Positions 43,519 to 51,681 of a stretch of 64,000 nt of DNA are shown one piece after another. The translations under genes and the position numbers were made by a program. The notes beneath the pieces were generated by a model. The model made no database searches. It was given only the letters and a program-made list of their open reading frames with translations, and was not told the origin of the DNA. The first letter of the stretch is position 1; each line of letters opens with the position of its first letter. Source of the DNA: Enterobacter ludwigii (lineage in GTDB: Bacteria > Pseudomonadota > Gammaproteobacteria > Enterobacterales > Enterobacteriaceae); assembly GCF_001750725.1 (NCBI RefSeq), contig NZ_CP017279.1, positions 3,658,001 to 3,722,000 of the forward strand, read 5' to 3'.

Positions 43519-44394
43519 TCACCCCCTATAAACCTCCCTCCGATGCCATTCCACAAACCCTTCCCCTGGATAATTCCCTTTCACCATCGGCAGTGCTATC
43601 TGCTTCCCGGCGAAATCCCAGAACAGTCTTCCTACAATCCCATGCCCGTTACCATTTACCGCCTCTGACACCAGAACCCGCAAACTGTCATCCAGCCCAA
43701 TCGATCCTTTATCAAACGCCTTATGATGAATTGCACACAGCGCCAGCCCATTCGGGATTTCACACGGCCCGCCAAACTGTTTCCACTTGATATGCGCGGC
43801 TTCAAGCGCAACGGAGGTGTTATCATGTCGCATGTTGAATCCGCAGATTGCACATTCATAGTTATAGGCGCGAAGCACATGCTGGCGAAACAACGGATCG
43901 CGAACCTTACGGATCTGTTGAATATCAAAACCCATCTCATCTGCGATCTCTTCCTGGATGCTTTCCGGGAAATGCGCCTCAAGGATCTTCTGTGCCAACG
44001 AGCCGATCAGCTTCTTGTTCTTTCTCAATAGCGCATAGTGTTCTTCATCAAAACCGCCAGCGACCTTATGTTCAACAAGCTCTTTTACCGGTGGTTGTTT
44101 GCTGCCAGTGGTGGAACAGATTTCACTGTTCTCAAGATCCCAGAATCCATCCCCTTTGAGCCGCCAGAAGGGCATGTTCGGGTAATGTTCTTTCCTGTCT
44201 GGACCAAAGCGTTCTAACAGGCTTAGCAGTTGAGCGTGTACCTCGGTACCGTAGTCAAACAGACGTGCATGCCCCTGCTGATAGTTCGCCAGCACGTACA
44301 GAAGCAATAAGGGTTTATGTGGCGCACGTTGTTCGCCCTTGCGCCAGATGGTGATGTTGGCAATTGCCTGTTCGAGTGTTTTGCTGGAAGCCAT
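43519..44394 (-). CDS. HNH restriction endonuclease with sulfur-binding-type N-terminus
   Basis: This 291-residue protein, MASSKTLEQAIANITIWRKG onward, begins like the SBD domain of ScoMcrA-type enzymes (RAPHKPLLLLYVLA), which recognise phosphorothioate DNA, and ends with an HNH nuclease: CAICGFNMRHD, ALEAAHIKWKQFGGP and NGLALCAIHHKAFDKG, carrying zinc cysteines and the catalytic histidines. It would cleave incoming modified DNA. Its gene stops three bases from the leuX-like junction. Its start region lies about 150 bp from the LexA box of symE, so divergent SOS control is possible. The ribosome site at 44394 is weak. Confidence 0.82.
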   Translation of the reverse strand: MASSKTLEQAIANITIWRKGEQRAPHKPLLLLYVLANYQQGHARLFDYGTEVHAQLLSLLERFGPDRKEHYPNMPFWRLKGDGFWDLENSEICSTTGSKQPPVKELVEHKVAGGFDEEHYALLRKNKKLIGSLAQKILEAHFPESIQEEIADEMGFDIQQIRKVRDPLFRQHVLRAYNYECAICGFNMRHDNTSVALEAAHIKWKQFGGPCEIPNGLALCAIHHKAFDKGSIGLDDSLRVLVSEAVNGNGHGIVGRLFWDFAGKQIALPMVKGNYPGEGFVEWHRREVYRG

Positions 44395-44542
44395 CGCGTT
44401 ACGGAAGAAGGTAAATAATTGCGATGATGCTCGCAAAACCCAGACCAATCAACCCACAACGAACAAAAACATGGCCTTAGCGCACACAACACTATTTCCT
44501 GAATCCCCCTCGCAAATTCCAAATTTACCCCACGCCAAACCG

Positions 44543-44558
44543 CTGTATTTATATTCAG
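44543..44558. promoter_or_regulatory. LexA (SOS) box and promoter of symE
   Basis: CTGTATTTATATTCAG fits the LexA consensus CTG-N10-CAG with an AT-rich centre. A TATAAT -10 element follows at 44564-44569, so LexA would overlap the -35 region. It lies 137 bp before the symE-like start; E. coli symE is itself LexA-controlled. Confidence 0.75.
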
Positions 44559-44694
44559 CCTGGTATAATACGCATCAGAAATAACGCCGAACGGCAGAGT
44601 GAGTTTCACAGGAATTATTTACAACGAGACGCGATATGAAGGTGCTGCAACACCCCCATACCGCTAACCACTACCAACTTACAAGGAGTTGAAA

Positions 44695-45147
44695 ATGGCT
44701 GCGCCGAATTTTATGCCAGAGTTTACGGTTTGCAAAACAGAATCAGACGCTTTCACCGGCATGATTGAAAACCGCGAGCTGGTACGCAAAAACAGCACCC
44801 GCCGACTTCACGGCAACCAGACCAGTGCCGCGCCTGTTCACCCCCGCGCAGAAACGCCAGAAGCAAGCTCCGCCTGCTGTGAACTCTATGCCCGGATAGA
44901 TAATAAATATCTTCCGCTGGGGGGAGACTGGCTAACACGAGCAGGGTTTATCAGCGGTATGCCGGTTAAAATCCGGGTGATGAAAGACTGTATTGTGATC
45001 ACGCCGCAGCATACAAGAGAATTATGGGGATGCCTGGAAGGGATGAGTGTGGTGAATATCAATAAACAAAAAGTCGCTCAGTGGTTAAAAACATTTCCAG
45101 GAGCGTTAAATGATACGGGCGATATCCCGGTGATTAAACGCGGGTAA
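44695..45147 (+). CDS. symE: SymE-family SOS-induced toxin
   Basis: This 150-residue protein has a variable N-terminal half and the SymE swapped-hairpin (AbrB-like) core: YLPLGGDWLTRAGFISGMPV, then IRVMKDCIVITPQ. SymE condenses the nucleoid or acts as an SOS-induced RNA-binding toxin, and its translation is blocked by the antisense RNA SymR. AAGGAGTTGAAA directly before ATG 44695 is a strong ribosome site, the expected target of an antisense RNA from the opposite strand. It is longer than the E. coli protein (about 113), with an extra C-terminal helix (NINKQKVAQWLKTFPGALN). Confidence 0.85.
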   Translation: MAAPNFMPEFTVCKTESDAFTGMIENRELVRKNSTRRLHGNQTSAAPVHPRAETPEASSACCELYARIDNKYLPLGGDWLTRAGFISGMPVKIRVMKDCIVITPQHTRELWGCLEGMSVVNINKQKVAQWLKTFPGALNDTGDIPVIKRG

Positions 45148-45204
45148 ACGTGACGGAATCCGCTTTCATATTATCCTGAGGCGTCTTAATACCTGATGCG
45201 TGAC

Positions 45205-45238
45205 GGCGGTATAGTCGTTAAGGCTATACCGCCTGTTT
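45205..45238. terminator. Bidirectional terminator between symE and yjhP
   Basis: GGCGGTATAG (45205-45214) and CTATACCGCC (45224-45233) form a 10-bp stem between convergent genes; TGTTT follows on the plus strand. Confidence 0.75.
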
Positions 45239-45242
45239 CAGG

Positions 45243-45989
45243 CTATCGGGCAATCAATGCAAACACCCCCCAGCCAAAGTACTCTCGTGTGTAGGTGACG
45301 TGGCGTTTGGGCGCAATTGTCAGCTCCGCGCGAACTTCTTGTGCAAAGTCATCGTCAGGGTTTTCCGCCAGCCAGCGACGCAGGGTCATCCATTTCGCCG
45401 CTTCGTATCTGTCCCAGCCTTCCTGATCTGCCAGGACCATTTCCACCAGGTCATAGCCCTGTGCGTCGAACGAGGCGACCAGGTCGGGCAGGGTGAGAAA
45501 GTCTGCGATGGATGAGACGCCGCAGGCCTGGGCTACCTCATCGCTCGCAGGAACCTGACGCCAGTAGGGTTCGCCGATGAGTATCATCCCGCCAGGCCGG
45601 AGGCTTTTTGCCAGCAGCGCCATTGTTCCGGCGACGCCGCCGGCAATCCAGGTGGCGCCCACGCAGGCCGCTACATCACATTTTTCATCTGCGACGTATC
45701 CGGCCGCGTCGTCATGAATAAAACGCACGCGCTCGCTGACGCCGAGTTCGTCAGCACGGCGCGTTGCCTGTTCGGTGAAAAGTCGGCTCATGTCGATGCC
45801 GGTGCCGGTAATGCCATGATCGCGCGCCCAGGTGCAGAGCATTTCCCCCGAGCCGCTGCCGAGATCGAGAATGCGTGTGCCTGGCTTCATGCGTAACACG
45901 CGGCCCAGCGTGGCGTACTTTTCCGGGGTGAATGGGTTATGAATGCGGTGTTCGCTTTCGCTGACGGTAAAAATACGTGGGATATCCAT
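45243..45989 (-). CDS. yjhP: YjhP-type SAM-dependent methyltransferase
   Basis: This 248-residue protein, MDIPRIFTVSESEHRIHNPF onward, has the class I methyltransferase fold: motif I ILDLGSGSGEMLCTWARDHG near residue 38, GTGIDMS, motif II-like CDVAACVGATWIAGG and RPGGMILIGEPYWR. Length and sequence match YjhP of the E. coli KpLE2 element. AAGGAGAGG places the second of two adjacent ATGs (45989) at proper spacing. It lies 10 bp downstream of yjhX in one operon. Its substrate is unknown. Confidence 0.88.
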   Translation of the reverse strand: MDIPRIFTVSESEHRIHNPFTPEKYATLGRVLRMKPGTRILDLGSGSGEMLCTWARDHGITGTGIDMSRLFTEQATRRADELGVSERVRFIHDDAAGYVADEKCDVAACVGATWIAGGVAGTMALLAKSLRPGGMILIGEPYWRQVPASDEVAQACGVSSIADFLTLPDLVASFDAQGYDLVEMVLADQEGWDRYEAAKWMTLRRWLAENPDDDFAQEVRAELTIAPKRHVTYTREYFGWGVFALIAR

Positions 45990-45999
45990 CATCCTCTCC

Positions 46000-46275
<276 letters not shown>

Positions 46276-46333
46276 TCATCATGTGCAAAATGTGCAAACA
46301 CACAGCGGTGTCCGCATTCGATTTCGGCGCATT

Positions 46334-46395
46334 GATAATCAGTCCGGCCTGAAAGGTCGGGGAGCTGATTATCGGATGATGACATTCTCCAGCAT
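46334..46395 (-). promoter_or_regulatory. Leader of yjhX: 8-codon ORF and long hairpin
   Basis: On the minus strand, GAGG stands five bases before an ORF (46395-46369) encoding MLENVIIR. Its stop codon sits inside the left arm of a 40-base hairpin. GATAATCAG pairs with CTGATTATC (46365-46373 with 46334-46342) and an inner CCGACCT/AGGCCGG stem completes it. A ribosome stalled on the ORF would keep this hairpin from forming, as expected for a translation-sensing leader. Confidence 0.5.
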
Positions 46396-46545
46396 CAAAG
46401 CCTCGGGTTGAGTTGAGAGGTATTTACGGGGTGAATAATATCACCTGTTTATTTTAAGGGAATGGTCGGGTGGGAAAAGTGTGATCCAGGTGGAAGCTCA
46501 GGCAGCGCCATCAACGGATCGTAGAACCGGATGGCGCGATGTAAA

Positions 46546-47118
46546 TCAGCTGAGATCGTGCAGCGCTTTATCCATGGCCGGAGCGAGACTGAAATCACTA
46601 AACTCGACGGCTAAGCCGCTGCGTTCGGGCGTGCAGCACATGACACCGACTTTCACTGGCCCCAACGGAAAATGGCATAAACGCAACAAAGGCCACGACA
46701 GCCCGTCTGCTGAGTACTGTAACCGCAACGCGTCTCCCTTGCGGGTCAGGCGAAGCCAGAACTCCCGGGGGTTACCCGGGAAGATTCCGGTTGCCCAGTC
46801 GGAGGCCTGTAACGTCAGTACGCTGCCAATGGCCGGCGCGCCATCATTGTATTCAATCCCGGCCTTGAGCCAGTGTTGCTCGTCCGACATCAGCATGATC
46901 CCCGCCTGGTCATAGAGCGTGCTGAAATCAGCGCGGATGTTAGTCTGAAACGTGAAATCACCCGCCGCGTCAGTCGCGTAGATGTGGCCCGAGAAACGCT
47001 CGAATCCGTACCACGTATGGCGCCAGAAATCGGTGTGGTCGTCTGTCACGACCGATAACGTGTTGTTCTCGCTATGCCATTCGGCAGGTTCGTTTATCCA
47101 GTAAAATTCGTTTTGCAT
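46546..47118 (-). CDS. DUF1349 (concanavalin-like) protein
   Basis: This 190-residue protein shows the DUF1349 pattern: FRHTWYGF-type aromatic strands, DQAGIMLMSDEQHWLKAGIE and a C-terminal VGVMCCTPERSGLAVEFSDF. It is a beta-sandwich of the concanavalin/lectin type, probably sugar-binding and cytoplasmic (no signal). It lies directly downstream of a truncated cscR copy on the same strand, which suggests an ancestral sugar locus at this site. Its function is not known. Confidence 0.8.
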   Translation of the reverse strand: MQNEFYWINEPAEWHSENNTLSVVTDDHTDFWRHTWYGFERFSGHIYATDAAGDFTFQTNIRADFSTLYDQAGIMLMSDEQHWLKAGIEYNDGAPAIGSVLTLQASDWATGIFPGNPREFWLRLTRKGDALRLQYSADGLSWPLLRLCHFPLGPVKVGVMCCTPERSGLAVEFSDFSLAPAMDKALHDLS

Positions 47119-47168
47119 AATGTCCCCAGGTGACTGTCAAAAGGTCGTCGGTATGCGGCCTCTCTTGC

Positions 47169-47416
47169 TCAACAGGATTCGCGCCTGAGCCAGGGGCTCT
47201 CGACCAGCACCTTATCCCGGTGGGTGTCGCCATTGATAATGTGCAGGGTACTTAAGCGCCCAATCTCATAATGCGGCAGCTGGACCGTGGATAACGGGGG
47301 TAAAAACAAATTTCCGATGCCGACAAGATTATCGTAGCCAAGAACAGCAATATCCTGTGGGATTCGGACCCCCTGCGTTAACAGCGTCTGATACACCATG
47401 AAGGCAATACGGTCGT
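47169..47416 (-). pseudogene. 3' fragment of a second cscR-like repressor
   Basis: The reading frame DRIAFMVYQTLLTQGVRIPQ, then DIAVLGYDNLVGIGNLFLPP and SPWLRRESC-stop repeats the last 80 or so residues of the LacI repressor at 2852-3847 with about 85-90% identity at the protein level. Similarity stops abruptly at 47416, where unrelated DNA begins. The helix-turn-helix and most of the sensor are missing, so it cannot repress. It sits between guaD and the DUF1349 gene. Confidence 0.88.
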
Positions 47417-47466
47417 AAACTTACAGGGAGTCACGGTGATGCCACAGACGGTGCCGCTGTATGATC

Positions 47467-48846
47467 TTACTGAACTTTCACGGCTTTTCCGTCTACCCAG
47501 ACACGGCTGATGTTATTTCGCCTGGCGTTAAAGATGATTTTTTGCAGTTTATCTTCAGGCTGGTCTTCAGCAGGATGAATATAAATATCGCTTCCTGCAG
47601 CCCGGGTATCGATAACGATGGCATCGAACTGGTATCCGACCTCCAGCTTTCCTACAGGCAGCTCAAGCACGCCACCCGCACCGGCTGTCGCCAACCAGAA
47701 TGCTTCCTTGAAGCTGACTGCCGAGCCTGGTCTGCCGCGGTGTTCCGGTTTGATACGGGCATCGACGCCATCATTCAGGGCTTTACTGGCGGTGATGGCA
47801 TGGCGACAGGCATCAAAAACCGAGGGGCTATGGCCACCGGCAATATCGGTGCCTAACCCGACGTTCAGACCACGGTCCAGCATTGCTCGCAGAGGGAATA
47901 CTGCATTGGCAAAATAGAAATTTGAAAGGGGGCAGTGCGCGACGCCAGCCCCGGTTTTCTTAATCAGGTCAGCATCGTCATCTTCAATGTGGTTTGAATG
48001 CGCGAGGATGGTTTTTTGGGTCAACAGGCCAAAATCACGCAGCGCCACGGTGTCCGTTTTCCCCAGGCGTTCTTTGACGTAACCATGTTCCCAGTCACTT
48101 TCTGAGCAATGGGTTTGCACGTGGCAGCCTGTTTCTCTCGCCACTGTGCCCAGTCTTTTCAGCAGGTCGTCCGTGCAGGAGGGAATAAACCGCGGGGTGA
48201 TAACCGGGAGCACACGTTTTGCCGTATTGCCGGGTAACTCTGCGACAGCGCGAATAAATGCACGCGTTTCCGCCTCGGCCGATGCCGCCGTTTCGTCCCG
48301 ATAATAGTCAGGGCACTGAGAGGGATCGTCCATCGCGACGCGGCCCACCAGGGCGCGCTGCCCCTGGGCCAGGCATATGCGGGCCAACTCGACGCTGCTT
48401 TCAGTGTGCAGGGTGGCGAAGTAGACGGCGGTGGTGGTGCCGTTCGCCAACAACGCGCTGACCAGTTCCGTATAATTTCGGCGGGCAAAATCGACGTCGG
48501 CGTATCGGGCTTCCAGCGGGAACGTGTAGTCATTCAGCCACTTCTCAAGCGGTTTATCCAGCGCCTTGCCCATCTGAGGCCACTGCGGGGCGTGGACATG
48601 CAAATCGATCAGGCCGGGCAGAAGATACTGGTCAGAAGAGAGTTCAGTGAGCTTACCCGCTTTACGGGCGGCGTCACGTACGTGCCGGAACGCGTCATCG
48701 TTATGTTGAATAATATCCACAATGGTACCGCTACCGTCGATACAGAACAGCGTGTCGGTGAAGTGAATCACATTTTCCTTTGATTTCGCCGTATAGCCCT
48801 GCGCGCTAACAACCCGTTGCCAGGGGAATGCGTGGTAGGTATTCAT
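47467..48846 (-). CDS. guaD: Guanine deaminase
   Basis: This 459-residue amidohydrolase has LPGLIDLHVHAPQWPQMG near residue 75 (zinc HxH), TTTAVYFATLH, VQTHCSESDWEHGYV near 240, ILAHSNHIEDDD, AHCPLSNFYF and GLGTDIAGGHSPSVF near 330 (metal Asp), all as in GuaD. It converts guanine to xanthine and ammonia in the cytoplasm. AAGGAC precedes ATG 48846, which I prefer to a start six codons earlier. No purine permease is adjacent, so it appears to be a lone salvage gene. Confidence 0.93.
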   Translation of the reverse strand: MNTYHAFPWQRVVSAQGYTAKSKENVIHFTDTLFCIDGSGTIVDIIQHNDDAFRHVRDAARKAGKLTELSSDQYLLPGLIDLHVHAPQWPQMGKALDKPLEKWLNDYTFPLEARYADVDFARRNYTELVSALLANGTTTAVYFATLHTESSVELARICLAQGQRALVGRVAMDDPSQCPDYYRDETAASAEAETRAFIRAVAELPGNTAKRVLPVITPRFIPSCTDDLLKRLGTVARETGCHVQTHCSESDWEHGYVKERLGKTDTVALRDFGLLTQKTILAHSNHIEDDDADLIKKTGAGVAHCPLSNFYFANAVFPLRAMLDRGLNVGLGTDIAGGHSPSVFDACRHAITASKALNDGVDARIKPEHRGRPGSAVSFKEAFWLATAGAGGVLELPVGKLEVGYQFDAIVIDTRAAGSDIYIHPAEDQPEDKLQKIIFNARRNNISRVWVDGKAVKVQ

Positions 48847-48908
48847 CTGTTTGTCCTTTTTCACGATTATGCTGAAGGGAAAATATCCCGGATGGCAGTA
48901 GGATTTTT

Positions 48909-49355
48909 TCAGGTCGCAGGATCCTGAACTATCCAGACCCCCGTGTTCTGCCTGATATCCGGTTTAATGGCGCCCTGGCGCTGGTTGTAGACAAAGGTGC
49001 CGGTGCTGTCGCTAAGGCAGACGAGCGTGAGGGTAAACAGCGTCGTCTGGCCCTGAAAATCCTCCTCTGCTTCCAGAACGCCTACGCTGTGTGCCAGGCC
49101 TGTTTGGCTTTTAAAAACTTCATAACGGTATTTCCCTTGCACCTTATTGCCTGTGCGCAAGATATGGCTGGTATACGTATCGTCAGTGAACTCCAGCCGG
49201 AGCAGGCTATCGGCATTAGGGTTTTGCACAGACCATAGCGGACCCGTTTTATTGATAAAGATTTTGCCGGAGAGCGTCTCCGGTACGTTGCAGGTCGCCT
49301 GAGCAAATAGCGGAAGCGCCAGCAGTGCTGAAAGTAATGTTATCCTGAGTTTCAT
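48909..49355 (-). CDS. Secreted protein of unknown function
   Basis: From MKLRITLLSALLALPLFAQA the 148-residue product has a Sec signal peptide cleaved near residue 20 (FAQA|TC). The mature chain is beta-rich with two cysteines (TCNVPE, LVCLSDS) that could form one disulfide. Features include FINKTGPLWSVQNP and GTFVYNQRQGAIKP. The start at 49355 places the hydrophobic core correctly; the longer frame would bury it. I do not recognise the family. It lies 62 bp upstream of guaD, with no obvious link. Confidence 0.6.
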   Translation of the reverse strand: MKLRITLLSALLALPLFAQATCNVPETLSGKIFINKTGPLWSVQNPNADSLLRLEFTDDTYTSHILRTGNKVQGKYRYEVFKSQTGLAHSVGVLEAEEDFQGQTTLFTLTLVCLSDSTGTFVYNQRQGAIKPDIRQNTGVWIVQDPAT

Positions 49356-49757
49356 CTTATTTGTCCATATCTTTGCCGGAGGAGAGGTAGGGTATCTTCC
49401 GTGCATTCATTTTTTATTCGTTAAAAATCCTGGCACAAAAATGAAATACATCAATAAATCGAAAGGTTAATAAGATGGCGAAAGTTGAGGCTATTAAAAA
49501 GATAGCAATGATTTATTCCGCTGGGCATGCTTTATAAGCCGAAGGGTGGATGCGGTAATGTGTCTGGCAGGGCATGATTAAGCAAAATGGCGAAATGACT
49601 GTTGTCTTATTGTCGGTTTGAATAGCTTTTTTATCGCGGCATTTTTCATATACTTCGTGTTGTGGTGAATCCCCCTGTGCGGTGGGGCATAATTTATAGG
49701 TTAACGTCATTATGCGGGCTTTGCTCACCGGGAGGCACCCGGCACCACACTGTTCTA
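49356..49757. other. Gap without a convincing gene
   Basis: A 106-codon minus-strand frame (49513-49833) covers much of it but has low-complexity composition and overlaps the membrane protein gene. I see no ribosome site and treat it as spurious. Confidence 0.4.
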
Positions 49758-50096
49758 TTAAACGTTTATAAAAGAAGGTAGATATAACATCGCCACGACC
49801 CATATGAATAAGCCAGGAATTTTCAAAGGCCACGGCTCAAGGATAGCTATGCAAGCAAATGCACCTACCACGAGCAGAGGGCCTGATAACACGTTCAGGA
49901 TCCCACCTAAAGTAAGTATCTTTCCTGGCAGTAATCTATTGAGTACTAATGAAATAATGTAAGCACTCATAGTAATGATGGAAAAGGCGATTGTTTTATC
50001 ATGCCATGTGTCGAATTCAATCCAGCAAAGACTATAGGCAAAAATTAAATATGAGCAAAGAAGCAGGTTTATAATTGGGATGGTAAACTTACTCAT
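49758..50096 (-). CDS. Small multi-pass membrane protein
   Basis: This 112-residue protein has about four hydrophobic segments: IPIINLLLCSYLIFAYSLCW, then IAFSIITMSAYIISLVL, ILNVLSGPLLVVGAFACIAI and IPGLFIWVVAMLYLPSF, with short polar links. AGGGTC precedes the ATG. It follows the 55-residue ORF at 50137-50304 on the same strand and probably shares its transcript. No family is recognised. Confidence 0.55.
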   Translation of the reverse strand: MSKFTIPIINLLLCSYLIFAYSLCWIEFDTWHDKTIAFSIITMSAYIISLVLNRLLPGKILTLGGILNVLSGPLLVVGAFACIAILEPWPLKIPGLFIWVVAMLYLPSFINV

Positions 50097-50136
50097 ATGA
50101 CCCTGCCGTAGTGTTTGTTTTTTGGTTTTTCTATTG

Positions 50137-50304
50137 TTATTTTCTCAGTCTTGCGTGTATATCTGTGTCCGTGTCAACGATACCATAAACCCGATATCCA
50201 TAATCTTGCGGTGCAGATAGCCCTCCCTTTATAAGTCCAGTCACGGTATCAGACGAGGAGATTATATTATATAATCTCCTCGCTATATCTTCTACGTCAG
50301 CCAT
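50137..50304 (-). CDS. Small ORF of 55 residues spanning a perfect palindrome
   Basis: The frame reads MADVEDIARRLYNIISSSDT, then VTGLIKGGLSAPQDYGYRVY and ends DIHARLRK, from an ATG behind AAAGAGA. Its codons 8-17 lie on a 12-bp inverted repeat (50254-50282). It is 40 bp upstream of a membrane-protein gene on the same strand. It looks like a genuine soluble peptide or the tail of a larger domain, but no family is recognised. Confidence 0.45.
   Translation of the reverse strand: MADVEDIARRLYNIISSSDTVTGLIKGGLSAPQDYGYRVYGIVDTDTDIHARLRK
50254..50282. repeat. Perfect 12-bp inverted repeat, 5-base loop
   Basis: CGAGGAGATTAT (50254-50265), ATTAT, ATAATCTCCTCG (50271-50282). No T-run follows on either strand, so it is not a typical terminator; a regulator site or mRNA hairpin near the start of the small ORF is possible. 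Confidence 0.7.
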
Positions 50305-50477
50305 AGTATCTCTTTAAATCTGTTATAAAGAGTAATATCAATGTGATATTAATGCAATTAAAGCAATTTATATAATCTACACAAGAAATTAAGAATTATT
50401 AGGGGCATTAATATTATCTTAAATGAGACAATAAGCGGTTTCATGCCAATCCCACGCACTCCACCGCTCAAACTAAC

Positions 50478-51482
50478 TTAACTAAACACCGGCACCCCCA
50501 GCCCAACCTTCACCTCCTTCAGCGTCCCCTGCGTCACTCCCTGCGCCCGTTCGGTCCCGCGCTTCAGCATCGCCATCAACTCCCCTTTATCCTGCATGTA
50601 CATCGCCCTCCGTTCCCGCATCGGTGCAATCAGCTCCTGCAGGCACGCCTCCAGCTCGTTCTTGCATGCCCGGTCACCCAGTCCGCCCACCTGATAATGC
50701 GCCTTCATCGCTGCCACTTTCGCTTTGTCCGGATGAAACGCGTCGAGGTAGGTAAACACCACGTTTCCCTCAATCTGCCCCGGGTCGCTCACCTTCAGGT
50801 GGTTCGGGTCGGTGTACATGGCACTGACCGCACGGTGAATCGTCTCTTCACTGGCAGAAAGGTGCAGGGTGTTGCCCAGCGATTTCGACATCTTGGCGCT
50901 GCCGTCGATGCCGGGCAGGCGACCGGTGTCGCTGAGCATCGCTTTGCAGTGGCGCAGCACCGGGGCAGGCAAGAGGCTGTTCATCTTGTGCACAATCTCA
51001 TTGGTCTGCTCAATCATCGGCAGCTGGTCGTCGCCGACGGGGACGCACTCGGCTTTGAACGCAGTGATGTCCGCCGCCTGGCTGATGGGGTAGGCCATAA
51101 AACCGACCGGCAGCGAGCGGGCAAAGCCTTTCTGCGCAATCTCGTTTTTCACCGTCGGGTTACGCTCGACGCGGGCGACGGTGACGATATTCATATACAA
51201 CATTGTCAGCTCGGCGAGAGCGGGCAGGGCGGACTGCAGGCAGAGTGTCGTCAGGTTCGGGTCGATGCCGGCGGCGAGGTAGTCGGCGAGCACTTCAGGG
51301 ATGTTGTCGCGGATTTTTTGCGGGTTGCTGCCGTTGTCGGTCAGCCCCTGCAGGTCGGCAATCAAGACATACTGGTTATGCGTCTGCTGTAGCGCCACGC
51401 GCTGGCGCAGCGAACCGACGAAATGGCCCAGGTGCAGCGGGCCGGTTGGGCGGTCGCCGGTGAGGATGGTTTGAACGTTCAT
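50478..51482 (-). CDS. trpS: Tryptophanyl-tRNA synthetase, auxiliary type
   Basis: This 334-residue class I synthetase has GDRPTGPLHLGHFVGSLR near residue 9 (HIGH-type motif), an aminoacyl-adenylate site QAADITAFKAECVPVGDDQ, and GIDGSAKMSKSLGN near 192 (KMSKS). It charges tRNA-Trp in the cytoplasm. The sequence looks distinct from the housekeeping trpS, which in enterobacteria lies in the dam-gph-trpS cluster, and no such neighbours occur here; it is therefore probably a second copy. AAGGAG precedes the ATG. It is preceded by a Trp-Trp leader peptide and alternative hairpins, so expression should rise when charged tRNA-Trp falls. Confidence 0.92.
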   Translation of the reverse strand: MNVQTILTGDRPTGPLHLGHFVGSLRQRVALQQTHNQYVLIADLQGLTDNGSNPQKIRDNIPEVLADYLAAGIDPNLTTLCLQSALPALAELTMLYMNIVTVARVERNPTVKNEIAQKGFARSLPVGFMAYPISQAADITAFKAECVPVGDDQLPMIEQTNEIVHKMNSLLPAPVLRHCKAMLSDTGRLPGIDGSAKMSKSLGNTLHLSASEETIHRAVSAMYTDPNHLKVSDPGQIEGNVVFTYLDAFHPDKAKVAAMKAHYQVGGLGDRACKNELEACLQELIAPMRERRAMYMQDKGELMAMLKRGTERAQGVTQGTLKEVKVGLGVPVFS

Positions 51483-51530
51483 AAAGACTCCTTAATGTGC
51501 AATTGCCGAAAGGGGTCTTAGAAATGTGAA

Positions 51531-51599
51531 AGCCGCCTTTCGGCGGCTATCTGAAAATGGGGAAAACTACTCCGTGCCGCCTTTAAGAAGGCAGCCACC
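51531..51599 (-). promoter_or_regulatory. Trp attenuator ahead of the auxiliary trpS
   Basis: Read on the minus strand, four segments are visible. Segment 1 is GCTGCCTT (51595-51588), just after the Trp codons. Segment 2 is AAGGCGGC (51583-51576). Segment 3 is AGCCGCC (51548-51542) and segment 4 is GGCGGCT (51537-51531), followed by TTCACATTT. Pairing 1:2 is eight base pairs including one G-U; 2:3 pairs GGCGGC with GCCGCC; 3:4 makes a GAAA-capped terminator stem. A ribosome stalled on the tandem Trp codons would mask segment 1 and favour 2:3 read-through. Confidence 0.78.
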
Positions 51600-51636
51600 A
51601 GCGGTTTACGGTGAGCACGGCGTGGTTTATGTTCAT
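51583..51636 (-). CDS. TrpL-like leader peptide of the auxiliary trpS
   Basis: A 17-codon ORF encodes [17 protein letters not shown] with tandem Trp codons at positions 13-14, ending in TAA exactly at the first attenuator hairpin. It lies about 100 nt before the synthetase start. The composition (two adjacent rare-amino-acid codons near the end of a short ORF) is the hallmark of ribosome-mediated attenuation, as in trpL of the trp operon. The ribosome site is weak (GGTAACTTT upstream). Confidence 0.75.
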   Translation of the reverse strand: MNINHAVLTVNRWWLPS

Positions 51637-51681
51637 AAAGTTACCGTACCACGTCTGGCGCAAAAAACAAAAGGGCACGTC

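Noticed and set aside
43484..43519. Possible complete tRNA gene at the leuX-like sequence
   Set aside because: Only the T-loop and part of the acceptor match; the D-arm and anticodon arm are not found upstream and the CCA end is altered, so it is an attachment remnant.
49513..49833. 106-codon minus-strand frame
   Set aside because: It overlaps the membrane protein gene at its start, has unusual Cys/Pro/His content, lacks a ribosome site and recalls no family.
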